Of a stretch of 64,000 nucleotides of DNA, positions 11,701 to 22,235 are shown one piece after another. Positions within the stretch are counted from its first letter, which is position 1, and each line of letters begins with the position of its first letter. Where the stretch lies: contig NDFF03000402.1 in the NCBI GenBank assembly GCA_002150815.3, positions 62,001 to 126,000 on the forward strand, written 5' to 3'. The position numbers were made by a program, and so were the translations under genes. The notes below the pieces were generated by a model. That model saw only the letters and a program-made list of their open reading frames with translations, was not told the origin of the DNA and made no database searches. This stretch comes from Grammothele lineata (taxonomy: Eukaryota; Basidiomycota; Agaricomycetes; Polyporales; Polyporaceae).

Positions 11701-12289
11701 GGCACTCAGCGCGATTTGCAAGGTCATGTGCGAAGACTACTCCGCGCGCACCTCGGGCGTGCCAGACCTCATTGTATGGAGGGACAATGAGGATGTCGCG
11801 GAGCGGCGCGCCATGTTCGTGGAGGTCAAAGGTCCGGGTGATACGTTGCAGGAGAACCAGAAGGTGAGGGGAGTTAAATTCTCCCATGATGCATAACTGT
11901 TGCTGACGCCATCCACGACCTTGCCGCAGGTGTGGATCGACGTTCTGTTACAGGCAGGCATGCCCGTCGAGCTCTGTCACGTCCACGAACCCGGTGACGG
12001 CCCCAAGGTCAAATTCAAGACACCCAAGAAAGAGAAGGTGAAGAAGCCTGCGAGTGCTCGCAAGCGTAAGCGTACGCCGCAGCAGCGTACTATCGAGTCT
12101 GAGGACGAGGACGAACTCTACCAGGAAGACGACGAGGAGCCGGACTGGTCACAACTGGATCGCTACACAGACGGAGATGAGGAGTTGCCCACGCCTGCGC
12201 CGAAACGGCAGCGGCGGATGACCCGTTCGGCGGCCACTTCCGCGCTCGCTTCGATACAGGAGTCCCCGCCTGCAAAGGATCTACAATAA
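8760..12289 (+). CDS. FAN1: Fanconi-associated nuclease 1 homologue
   Basis: Structure-selective 5' flap endo/exonuclease for interstrand crosslink repair. About ten exons encode roughly 990 residues. In order: the conserved segment MYVAVFE/MLKAVISGEGKLF and YLFCRLCLRKEGRWHRLG; an acidic Ser/Pro linker; a SAP-like helix pair (LNVDELSELAKQLKVKVQTK); the TPR-like middle (ERFDCGHILTRVVCKGAYAL, VFRPMLVQRLTRLEKRL); and HHYEK/GFHCEGRIVTTLF. The PD-(D/E)XK VRR-NUC domain carries SGVPDLIVW, FVEVKGPGDTL and ENQKVWIDVL, so the catalytic Asp, Glu and Lys are present. The N-terminus shows no C2H2 UBZ finger, unlike animal FAN1. The C-terminus adds a lysine-rich block, then an acidic patch, then PAPKRQRR, probable nuclear-localisation signals. 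One intron acceptor (near 10000) was chosen over a nearer AG because it alone keeps KCIRLNPHVVALF in frame. Confidence 0.93.
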
Positions 12290-12705
12290 GTAGACGGCTA
12301 GTTGGAATTGGTCATTCCTGCGGCGTCACAGGGCTCAGCTGGCGCGGCGTCGCTGAGGAAAAGGGAGCGCGCGGTCGAGGATGAGCCCTACGGTTGGGTC
12401 ATGCTCAAAGTTTTGATATGAACTAAGTTATCAGTATGTTATAGAGGATCGTGTACAAGTAGCGCTACTATACCCCAGTGCTCTGTTTACGTACGTTCTA
12501 GCGTAGAACTAACACCGCTCTAATTAAGTTACATACTTGTTGTGATGCCTTCCTGCTTATTGAGAGGCATCGGACATGAGGTTTCGCCAGCCATCCCAAA
12601 ACAAAACCAGGAAACCACCCGAGCGTACGAGATAGTGACATACAAATGCACAGCGTGGCTCCGACCATAACTCTATCACCGCGAAGCTCCTCCTGCGCCC
12701 CCCTC
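12290..12705. other. Convergent 3' regions
   Basis: A relatively AT-rich stretch between the stop codons of FAN1 (+) and the F-box gene (-). I see no gene or RNA. Confidence 0.5.
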
Positions 12706-15576
12706 TCACCGCTTGATTGGCGTTACGATAAGTCGCCGTGGATAATACTGCTCCTCCGCCGGGATATCCGGCGCTGGCGTGTCGCAATCAAGGTGCACAT
12801 CGAAGTGAGCGGGGTTTGTCGGCATGTCGATATCATGTCTATGGAATGGTCAGAATAGAAGCATTGACATTCACCGGTCTGCACTAGTGACTTACTCAAT
12901 CTCACAGTGGTTGATGATCTTAGCCAGGGTCTGTGCCGGCAACGAGAGGCAGCGATGGCAGCCCCACATCTTGTACTCGTTGTAAAGCTTCTTCTCCATA
13001 CGTCCTGGCTCAAAATTCCTTATGCGATGCGTATCAAAGTCGTTGAGGAGGGTGAGTGAGACGTCGTGTCCGACGTGGTCTGGTTGACACAGATGTTTGA
13101 CCTAGACGTTATCGAGTCGTCAGCAGTTATTTCACCCGATACTGGAAGCTCGTCAACATACTGCAACCCGCCATGGCATGACACATACGACGCTATCATT
13201 ACTGCACTTCCCACACGCGAATCTGGGCTGGTCACCGTCCGGCTCATGCCCTTCGACCATGTTAGCGCCATAGCCTGCTAAAGCGAGCACTTTCTCCGCT
13301 GCAAGGTGTGCGTCCATCGCGTACTCGACCTTATCACCTGAGTGGTTCCACGGGAATTCGTCAAGTATGCAGTTATACGCGTTGAAAAGCGCATCCTCGT
13401 CTGTTTTAGGGTACAGATTGATCGGTGGTCCTGTGCGTGCGCATCTGTGCGCAAGCACACGGGAGCCATCTAGCAGACAGCCGTTGACCGTGCACCGCCA
13501 CCACGCTGACGCGAGGTAGATGCAGGAAACGTCATCGTATGTAGGCTCCTCGAGATGACCAGGAAAGTCGTCCTTCCACTCCGCCTCGTTCGTGCCTTGG
13601 ACAAGGCGCTTGAGCGCCTCAGAAGGAACCATTCTGTACAATAGACGTTCCATCTTCCTTTTCCAGGCGTCGATTGCGCTGGAAATTGCTAAGCGAAATT
13701 CCGGGGGTGGTGGATCGTTGGGTGCGTAATATTGATCGTGTGGTTCGCTCATGAGGGGCTCGAAATCGGAGGAATACCACGACAGGTCGGCAGGCGAGGG
13801 TAGGGTCTCCCCGATTTGGCGGCTATCGAGGCAGTGCTTGAGGCACTCTCGTATGACATACAGTCGATTCTCGTAGTGACCGCCGAAATCGCGCATGAGA
13901 CAAAAAGTGCGCGCCTCTTCAGCGAAAGTGATCATGGACCCTTTGATGTTATTCCAAACTGCCACGAGCCATTGAGTGAGTAGGCTTGTCATATGTACTG
14001 CCATTACATACTACGATCAGTCACTGCCTTAGCCTGGTTGACCGGAGGTAGCGAGCAGAACCTCTCATAGAGCTTTTGATCCATTCGGACGAGATCATAC
14101 TTGTACCCGAGTTCTTCCAGGCGTTCGAGAATCCTAACGAACAATGATCCATAGTCAGCAGAGATGCACGACTGGATCTAACCGAGTTAACCAGCTCAAA
14201 GTCTGCTCACTGTTTCCGACGAAGACTACGGAGATCTGAGAGTTCCCGGGCACGCCTGCGATCCTCGCGCCAATGCCACTGTTGCAGAAGCTCGCCATCC
14301 TGACCAGGAAACCTCTGTCAATACACGTCATATATTGCATCGACGACGAGGTGTATACTGACCACCTCTCGCTGATTTGTCGCTTCAACCCGAGCAGCCT
14401 CTAGCTCTTCTAAGGCCGTTTCGTCACCATGACAACAATTAATCTGACTTATCAGCTCCTCTAGCATAGCTTTTGAAAAGTATAATTCTGTTAATATCTC
14501 AGCTACCAAGATAAAAGATGCAAGTAATGGAATAGACCCACTATTGCTTGTGGGGGCTTCGGCCGGAAGCATGGCGCGGATGTTGATGATAGCGTCGATT
14601 TCGACGCTTATGGCTGTATCCACATCTTCCAACTGAGCGAAACTGGTGTCATTAAGCGTGATGGAAGCAACTGCTAGCAAGGAGAGAAGCCTACCTGGTT
14701 GGCAGGCAGGATTTACAACACCGGACCCGTAAGCACCAAAATGCTTCTTTGACCCTTGCAACCCCACAAAACTATTCAACGCAGGGAAAGAAAAAAAATC
14801 AGCCAATCCCGAAATAAATGGGCACGTATTGGGAATACGTACGTCGCAGTGTCGGCCAAACATCAGGTTCGCATAGGCGGGTTCCGTGAGATCTTGAGGG
14901 CGGTGTGGCAAGTCAGGTACATTCGCTTCAGCACATCTCCAGATGAAAGCATTGGTACGAGCCAGCAGCAACCTGCGCAATGCCTTTGTCGTTCTTGCGA
15001 GGCTGAGTAGGTCACCTGGACGCAGGTGGCCGAGTATCTGGACATGGGGGGAGGGGGGATTAAAGGAGAGGGGTTAATGGGGAACGTTCGCTACTACACA
15101 CCTCGTATAGAATCTCCAGAGGCATCTCCGGTAATCTGCTTAGCGACATTCGCCGTAGAGTTGTATGATTTTCCTTTTTGGATTTGCTGGACTTCACTAC
15201 AGCGCCGCAGCGTTTGGTGGAATGATGAGCGGAGCTGGAGTCATCATTGCTGTCGCGCATATTACCATTGTTGGACCGAATGCGCGCTGACGAAGAGGCA
15301 GTGGCTTGTAGCCTCAACGACCGACGCGTTCCGGGCGCAAGATTTGCACACATGAGTGACGAGGAGGGAGTAGAAAGGTAGCTAGTTCAAGTTAGGAAGC
15401 TGAACAGGGAATGAGACGCGTCTCGCTTACCACTGCCAGACGCGTCCTCGATCTAAACGTGAATTCAGGTCACGTGCGGGAGAGTCGCCGTCAACATCCG
15501 TCTCCGACTCGGAATCGCCGGTCGGCTTTCCACTGCCTCTCGCCGAGTCGATGTGGTTGAAACCTTCGTCGTCCAT
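12706..15576 (-). CDS. F-box protein with Cys-rich finger
   Basis: Probable substrate adaptor of an SCF ubiquitin ligase. The F-box is split by an intron: LPEMPLEILYE joins ILGHLRPGDLLSLARTTKAL. It is followed by FIWRCAEANVP and a cysteine cluster HCDFCGVARVKEAFWCLRVR with CKSC (two CX2C pairs). Then come long helical segments (QQWHWREDRRRARELSDLR, LERLEELGYKYDLVRMDQKL). The C-terminus has MWGCHRCLSLP and HCEIEHDIDMP, and ends at TPIKR. This layout is common in agaricomycete F-box families. The N-terminal exon from 15576 (MDDEGFNHIDSARG) joins in frame through a GTAAGC donor near 15430; the downstream ATG at 15353 is an alternative start. About eight exons. The target substrate cannot be read from sequence. 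Confidence 0.85.
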
Positions 15577-15890
15577 AGTGTCAAGATGAGCGCTGGAACT
15601 TGATGAAGTATCGAACTTCTGTACTCAACGTTACTGCTCAGAACTTCTACGTAGTACCATGTAATCCGAGAACTTCTGCTGATCGGAACCAGTTCATAAA
15701 CATGTACGTTACCGTCTGGAATCATGTCACAAGAATATTTTAGGTACATGTCGATGATTGATAGTAGATGACAAGTATAACGGATGTACCACTCTGGGAG
15801 ACGCTGTAGGGCGAGAAACGTACAAAGCAGCGGAAAGCCTATGCTACATATTGTCAAACTCCAGAGCACAACACAAGAGATGAATGTAAA
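15577..15890. promoter_or_regulatory. F-box promoter and PNO1 3' region
   Basis: About 310 bases between two leftward genes. A minus-strand open frame here lacks motifs and overlaps both flanks out of frame, so I treat it as non-coding. Confidence 0.4.
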
Positions 15891-16958
15891 TCACAGGGCT
15901 CTCTGGCGCATCCGTGCGCTGACAGTGCGGAGGCCGGCGTATACCTTCCCAGGAGGTGAGCCCAAAATGAGAGACACAATGGCATCCCTCGCAACTTTGA
16001 TGTTCTGGAACGAACCCAAGATATGGATTTTACTGGAGAATCGAGAAATGAGAGTCCCAGCCAAGTATGTGAAGACGTGGACATACGTATCAGCGAGAAC
16101 GATACGCGTTCGGCTCGCGTTTTCGATGGTGAATTTTGTCTTGCCATCCTGGCCGGCGATACGACCTTAAACACAACCAATGACCACGCGTTATTTTCCC
16201 AAGATCAACCAGAATACTCACCAATCGCGCGAGACAAATGGTCACCATGCAATGTCTTGACATCCTTGATCTCAAAGGAGTCAAGGTACAGATCGTCAAG
16301 GCGAAGGAGGGCGATTGAATCCTGTGCAAAGTATAATCAGGGGCACAGACGCAAAAGGCTTTAACAAAGACCCACATTGACATCGAAGCCCAACGCATAG
16401 GCTTTCACAAAGTCTGCGCCTTTCTGAATGGCACCAATATCCTTCGTATGCTTGGAAGTCTCGAGGAGATATCAAGATTAAGTTATAACGAGGCAAAATC
16501 AGCGAACTCACCCTGATCTCGACGCACTTCCGCTGAACGTTCATGCGTACTTGAAGCTGCAGCATCTCTGTCAGGGGCGCAAATATGTTGACCCAGTCCT
16601 TCTTCAAGGGGGTCATGCGATGTGGAGGTATAGGTATCCTGCGAATCTCCGACTTGAGCGCAGCCCGTTGTGCAGATGCGGGAAGGGGAAGAAAGGCAGG
16701 GGCATCCGTCTGAGATGGAGCGGAATGGTCGGTATCAATCATTACTTCATCGTCCTGTTCAGTCCAATTTGTCTCTGGCTGCGTCCCCTCAGCTGCAGTC
16801 TCTCGGGCGGCGACCTCTGAAACCGTAGGCTCGTCCATCTCGAGGTCCTCCTCTTGGCCTTCGGTGGGTGCAGTCCTCGCGGGCTTTTTAGACATCTTTC
16901 TTCGATTTTTCTTCTGTTTCACCTCTGAGGTGCTCGCCTGTGAGTGAAGGACGACCAT
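15891..16958 (-). CDS. PNO1: Pre-rRNA processing protein PNO1/Dim2
   Basis: KH-domain assembly factor of the small ribosomal subunit, working with Nob1 and Dim1 on 20S pre-rRNA. Five exons. The acidic Thr/Glu-rich N-terminus is followed by [37 protein letters not shown] and [20 protein letters not shown]. Then come [40 protein letters not shown] and the KH core [20 protein letters not shown] with [19 protein letters not shown]. The C-terminus, [20 protein letters not shown], is the family's strong signature. ATG 16958 is the first start; an in-frame Met 21 codons downstream ([10 protein letters not shown], 16895) may be used instead. It is divergent to the URI-like gene across 232 nt. Confidence 0.94.
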
Positions 16959-17190
16959 GGTCCCCAGAGCGTGGATATAATGCAGCGATCAAGGAGGAAG
17001 CGAAGGGGCCGAACTGACTGGGCGTCTGCAGAAATTCTGCACTCATGCTCGGAATTTGCCGAGTGCCCGGCCAAGTCCTGGCCAGGGTACTCGTGGGCAG
17101 TGGTGCTTCATTCATACATACTACTCTCTCCCTCCATTCTAACTCCACTCATTCTCCCCGCTATACATTAGGCCACACAACCGAAGCAGA
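16959..17190. promoter_or_regulatory. PNO1/URI-like bidirectional promoter
   Basis: A 232-nt gap between divergent starts. A GATATAA sequence sits close to the PNO1 ATG at about 16974. Both neighbours belong to families linked to ribosome or RNA polymerase biogenesis, so co-expression from this gap is possible but not shown. Confidence 0.4.
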
Positions 17191-19602
17191 ATGGCGACGC
17201 TTCCAGCCGGAGGCTCTACAAAGAGCATGAGCGAGAGCCGCGCGGAAGGTGAGTGATAGACACCGGTTGATCTTGCGAGCGCTCTGTGTAGCAGCACTGA
17301 CATGATTTATATTCTCTCACCCACCACTCCCTACCTTGGGTCTCTGCCGCATAAGCTCTTCAAGCGTTACTCGACTCTCTTGCTCCTGGTGCAGAAGAAG
17401 TCAAGAATGAGAAGTTGAACAAGGACCAAGTCCGACGTATCTCGGACAGGCTCGGCGAGCTCCTCGGCGATGATGCCGTGCCCGACACTCCTCAGCGGAA
17501 TGAGAAGGGTGAGGTATGTCCCCCTGATCGTGCTCTCGAACCGCCTCGAATATATACACATTCTCCGCAGCTTGTCAATGAGGAAGGCTTGCCCATCATC
17601 GACATCGTCGAGCCTGTGCCTGCCTCCGATGAGCATGTAGCGCCAGGCACCGCTCCGGCCTCCCAAGACCCGAATGCCATTCCCCTATGGGCACTGTCTC
17701 CCTCGGAGCAAGCGCGTAGGCGCGCGGATCGCGATCGAGTCCTGGACGTGCTGGAGGAGGAAGAACGTATCCAGCTTGAGAAGGTTGAGGTTGAGGAGCG
17801 CGCACGCTTCGCGGCCAACCTCGAAAAGCGCAAACAGGCCGCCGAGGCAGAGATGGATGCTCTCAAGAAGGCACGAGAGATGCAGAAGAAGATGGGTAAG
17901 GCTCTCCTCCGAAACCTTGCCGAGGCGCGCGATCGCGAGGAGAAGGAGAGGTTAGCGGTAGAGGAGGCAGAAAAGCAGGCGCGTGAAGAGCGGCGGAAGT
18001 TGAAGCCCAGGAAAAGCGTTACGTTTGCGGACCTTCCACCGGACCACGAATACCAACCGGCGAACAGTGTACCGATGCCGCCACTTCCTCTAGGCTCGGT
18101 AAACGGCTCTCCGGCCACGCCCAAACCGCCGGGCAAGAGCACGCTGCTTACTCGTGCGCAAATGGACTTAGGCCCTATGCGGATGAACGTGGTTGAACGC
18201 TTGCCCGGTCGTGGACGAGGTCCCAAATCACCTCCACCGCCTACCCAACCTGATTCTGACGACGAGTCCGAACCTGGGTCCGACGTCCCCGTTGATTCTG
18301 ACGACGGAGAGATCATCCGGTCAGATCATTCTGACTCCGATCCTCCACCGTCCAATCCTGAGGATGAATCGGACGAAAGTGACTTCGGAGAACTGGGGGA
18401 CAAGGAGCCAGTGGAATGGGATGACGAGACGTACAATTTCGCTCAGCATCAGCGCGAGATCGCCCTTGCGTACTACGAAAAACGCTCTACGGTCGGGGCA
18501 GAGGCTTTGGCGGCGATGCGTAATCATGAGCACTCAGAGGAGGAGCATGAATGGGATCAGCCGGTAAGCTGCAAGCCACTATCAGACACCTTGTGCTCAT
18601 CCACCCCCGGCCTCTCAGGTTGTGCCATTGGAAGCTACACTTGCTACCGCTCCACCCAAACCACCCGTCTCGCGGTTTAAAGCGTCCAGATCATCCAACC
18701 CGTCATCTTTGCCCTCCCAATCTCTTGGGGCGTCTGTTCTCCCCGTCTCCCAGTCATCCGCATTGAAGGCGGCAGTCCGGTTGGGCACACTCGAGGATGG
18801 TGACCTCATTGGCGGCCAGGACGGTGAGAGTGACGATGAGATAGATCCGGCAGCACAGGAGATACTAGACATGCTCAAGAAAGGCGATGTGGCCAATGTC
18901 GGACCTAGCTTGTCTACCAGCGTCTCGACCACTCCTTTCGAGGCATCCCCCTCCGTCATCTCTTCACCCGCGCCCACCTCCACCCCTGCCACTCCCCTTC
19001 CCAAACCGTCTAAGATATCTCAGTTCAAGCAATCCTTCGCCGAACAAGTCTCGCCTCAACCGCTGTTCTCTTCAAGCGAAACTACTCCCGTAGCCACGTC
19101 AGGCAGGTCGTCACCGAAACTCCCATCGTCGAGCGGAACCCCGGTTTCTATTCCGACTAGAGACACTCGGATGTCTCAGCCTGGACCGTCGAAGAGGCCT
19201 TCCGGCTCCGTTCCGATTCAGATGCCGGGCATGATTGTGGACTCGCCATCGTTCCCCGCGCCGGGCGTTACCTCATCTCCGTCATTCTCTGGCCCTGACG
19301 TTACCTCACGGCTTGCAGCCTTCGAGTCGATGGTTTTGGAGTCCCCATCGTTCAGCAGCGTGTCGTCAACCGCCGTTGGAACCCCAATCTCAGCAACGTC
19401 TCTCTCAGTGCCTGCCTCAGGCACAGGTTCACCAATACCCTCGATGCTGACCACATCTGGGCCTCTCAGCGCGTCAGTTCTGGAGCGGAGACCTGTCGTA
19501 GCGGCCAACGTGCGCGAGTCGACGCCTGGAACATCACGATCGGCTGGTACAACACCAGTGAGGGAGAAGAAGGTATCAAGGTTCCTTGCAGAGCGGATGT
19601 AA
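17191..19602 (+). CDS. URI1/Bud27-like protein, DUF3835 type
   Basis: Three exons (17191-17248, 17395-18563, 18619-19602) give 736 residues in perfect phase. The features match the C-terminal part of unconventional prefoldin RPB5 interactors. There is LVNEEGLPIIDIVEP, then a Glu/Arg-rich coiled coil around residues 125-210, then PRKSVTFADLP. An acidic Asp/Ser stretch leads to PVEWDDETYNFAQHQREIAL. Two VSRF motifs follow: PPVSRFKASR mid-protein and KKVSRFLAERM at the very C-terminus. No prefoldin domain is visible before residue 60; the first exon encodes a short MATLPAGGSTKSMSESRAE-like tail. Its likely role is RNA polymerase assembly or translation, inferred from family. It could also be an unrelated DUF3835 protein. 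Confidence 0.72.
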
Positions 19603-19843
19603 TATGTCGCAGTTTTGTGCTATACTCCAATGCTTGTGTATGTACGTCGATGTATCGCTAGTATTTATGGAATATCGTGTGTATGCGTTGCAACCCATGT
19701 CCTTGACAAGCCGTCCAATGAGCGTATGAAAACGTTCTAAGCGTGACCGTGACGGCGGCCTCGGAGTGATGGCCTTGTGTTGGCGACAAGGTTCGCGTCC
19801 TATCGGCGTCTGCTTGTGCCATCGGTCTTTACCCACAACCTCT
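19603..19843. promoter_or_regulatory. Short same-strand intergenic gap
   Basis: Holds the end of the URI-like transcript and the GPI10 promoter. An in-frame ATG at 19766 could extend GPI10 by 26 residues. Confidence 0.4.
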
Positions 19844-21764
19844 ATGGTCGACCGCCCACTCGTCGCGGTCGCAGTCCGCGTCGTGTTTGCCCTCGCGACG
19901 TGCACGTTCTTTCAACCTGACGAGTTTTTCCAGTCGCTTGAGGTCGCCCACCATGCGGTCTTTGGATACGGCCACCTCACCTGGGAATGGCTCGCGCCTA
20001 GGCCGATCCGGAGCGTCGTCTACCCGGCGGTCAACATACCGGTTTACTGGCTTCTCAAAGCTCTGGAGCTGGACCAGACTGCTGCGCTGGTAGGCGGAGA
20101 ACTACTCGGTACCCGCACGCTTTTATAGCAAAAAGGGCTAATCTGAGTGCGATAGATCTGGGCACCGAAGGTGCTGCATGGACTCGTGGCCGCGATGACC
20201 GACATCTCGCTGATCCGACTAGCCGGAAGCCTCGCCGGTGAGCGATACGTGAACACAGCGGTACGCCCATTGCCCTGTGGTTAGTGGGAATCACATAGTG
20301 AATTCACGTGCTTTGCGCAGTTCGTCCTCTCGCTTACGTCCTTCTTTAACGGACTTGCGCTGTCTCGTTCGCTCTCCAATTCCGCTGAGACCGCCTTGAC
20401 TACTGCCGCACTGAGCTTCTTTCCCTGGGATCTATCACTCTCATCATGGAAGTGAGTCTGCGACCTGCTTCTTTGGCTTTTTCTCATGTTTCGAACTCTC
20501 GCAGGCGTAACTTACGCAAGGCGCTCCTGTTGGCCGGACTGGCGTGCGCAATTAGGCCGACAAACGCCGTGATCTGGTTTTATATGACAATTTACCTGCT
20601 TTGGATGTTACGCAGACAACCTCGCGAAATCCTCGCCGTTGCGGCGAACGTGTGTCTCATTGGGTGAGCTTTCGAACACGTGTCACTATTCCAGAAATCG
20701 ACTGAACACCCGCCCAGTCTTCCAATTATAGCAGCCGTCTTCATGCTAGATTCTCAATACTACGGCAAACCAGTGTTCAGTCCCCTGAACTTTTTGCTTA
20801 CAAACGCCTCCTCGGTCTCCCTCTTCTACGGAAGCAGCCCTTGGCATTACTACCTCACTCAAGCCATCCCGATACTATGCTTTCCCGGGGTGACTTGGGC
20901 TGTCGAGGGGATGTACCACGCCTCCAAACGCGACAGCTCTCCACGACTGAAAGCTGTACTCGGCCTGATAGTCTGGACAATCACTGTGTACTCGCTTGCT
21001 GGTCACAAAGAATGGCGGTTCCTCCACCCGTTGCTTCCTTTGATGCACGTTCTCGCTTCCATATCTCTTGTTGCCACTACCCCCGACTCCCGTCCGGGGA
21101 CAGGCAACGTGCTGCGGTCGCCGTACCGTCGGTTGATACTGTCGGTATCTCTCGGGGCGGTTGCATACGTCGCCCTGTTTCACGAGCGCGCACAGGTGGA
21201 GGTGATGCACTACCTCCGATATCTTCCGGCAGACGACTCCATCTCCGTCGGGTTCCTCATGCCTTGCCACTCGACGCCCTGGCAAGCGTACCTGCACAGG
21301 CCGGATTTGGCCGACAACGGGAGGCTGTGGGCGCTCGGGTGTGAACCTCCGCTGCAGTACGTTCTCGTCGGTGAACCGCCGGAACCGGATATAACCACTC
21401 ATCCGTTTCCGATAGGGGCCAGAACGTTTCAGACTACAAAGATCAAACAGACGTATTCTACGCGTCGCCCCTTGCATATCTAGCAACCCGATTCCCACAA
21501 CGCGTCAACGCTACGTACCCTCCATCTCCCTATCCTGCTTCCATACCAGGCACGGCATCCGAGGAATTGTATCCTTGGCGGCACGAGTGGCCCCAAAATT
21601 TGGTCATGTTCGGCGCTCTACTCGATGCGAACGGTGTTCAGAATCGTCTACTCCAGCTCGGATATGAAGAGGTGTGGTATGCGGAGCACGGATGGGAAGG
21701 AGATAGCCGGAGGAAGGGCGGGGTGCGTGTATGGCGGCACCGGCGAGGTTCGACGTCTGGATAA
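19844..21764 (+). CDS. GPI10: GPI mannosyltransferase 3 (PIG-B)
   Basis: ER membrane GT22 enzyme that adds the third mannose to the GPI-anchor precursor from dolichol-phosphate-mannose. Seven exons. The catalytic-loop signature FFQPDEFFQSLEVAHHAVFG follows a short hydrophobic start, and YGHLTWEWLAPRPIRSVVYP is the next conserved block. Further matches are LACAIRPTNAVIWFYM, FMLDSQYYGKPVFSPLNFL, GSSPWHYYLTQAIPI, AGHKEWRFLHPLLPL and, after the last intron, YKDQTDVFYASPLAYL. Many hydrophobic segments fit a multi-pass protein. The start at 19844 (MVDRPLVAVAVRV) gives a normal N-terminus. The last intron has two possible donors, at TAC-GTTCTC and GTCG-GTGAAC; I prefer the second. Confidence 0.92.
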
Positions 21765-22235
21765 GGCTCGGGCGAGGGTTGTAGTGACGAGACGCTGTTA
21801 ACTTCTCGCGTACGGGTTCCAATCTTGCATCTGGCAAAATTTTCCGTCCAATGCCCGACGAGCGTCGCCCAAGGCGATGACGCGCGGACCTGCACGGACT
21901 CGCCCAGATGCCCGCGCACCGATGCGTGCGTTCCTTGCCACTTCCACCCGGCGAAGTCGAGATCGGGTCTGCCACGGCCGCTGTTGTCTGGGCAGCTCCA
22001 GCGCGCTCCGACCGCCACTTCGACGCGAGGCGCCCGCGCACGCCTCAGACTCGTGGCGGTCCGCATCCGGTCCGAGCGTGTATATGTAGCTCCTCCTCCG
22101 AGAGTCCGAGCCTAACCGAAAACACACCGAGTCCATCGACTGCAGACAGCCAGCCAACGGCTTTGGCCTGCTCGCCACCGACCAGCATTCTCCAGCGAGG
22201 CCGCGTCTTGCTCTCCCACACTTCCCGTCACTGCT
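21765..22235. promoter_or_regulatory. Promoter of the intronless F-box gene
   Basis: About 470 GC-rich bases. A TATAT element at 22081-22085 lies about 150 nt upstream of the start codon at 22236. I see no other gene. Confidence 0.4.
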
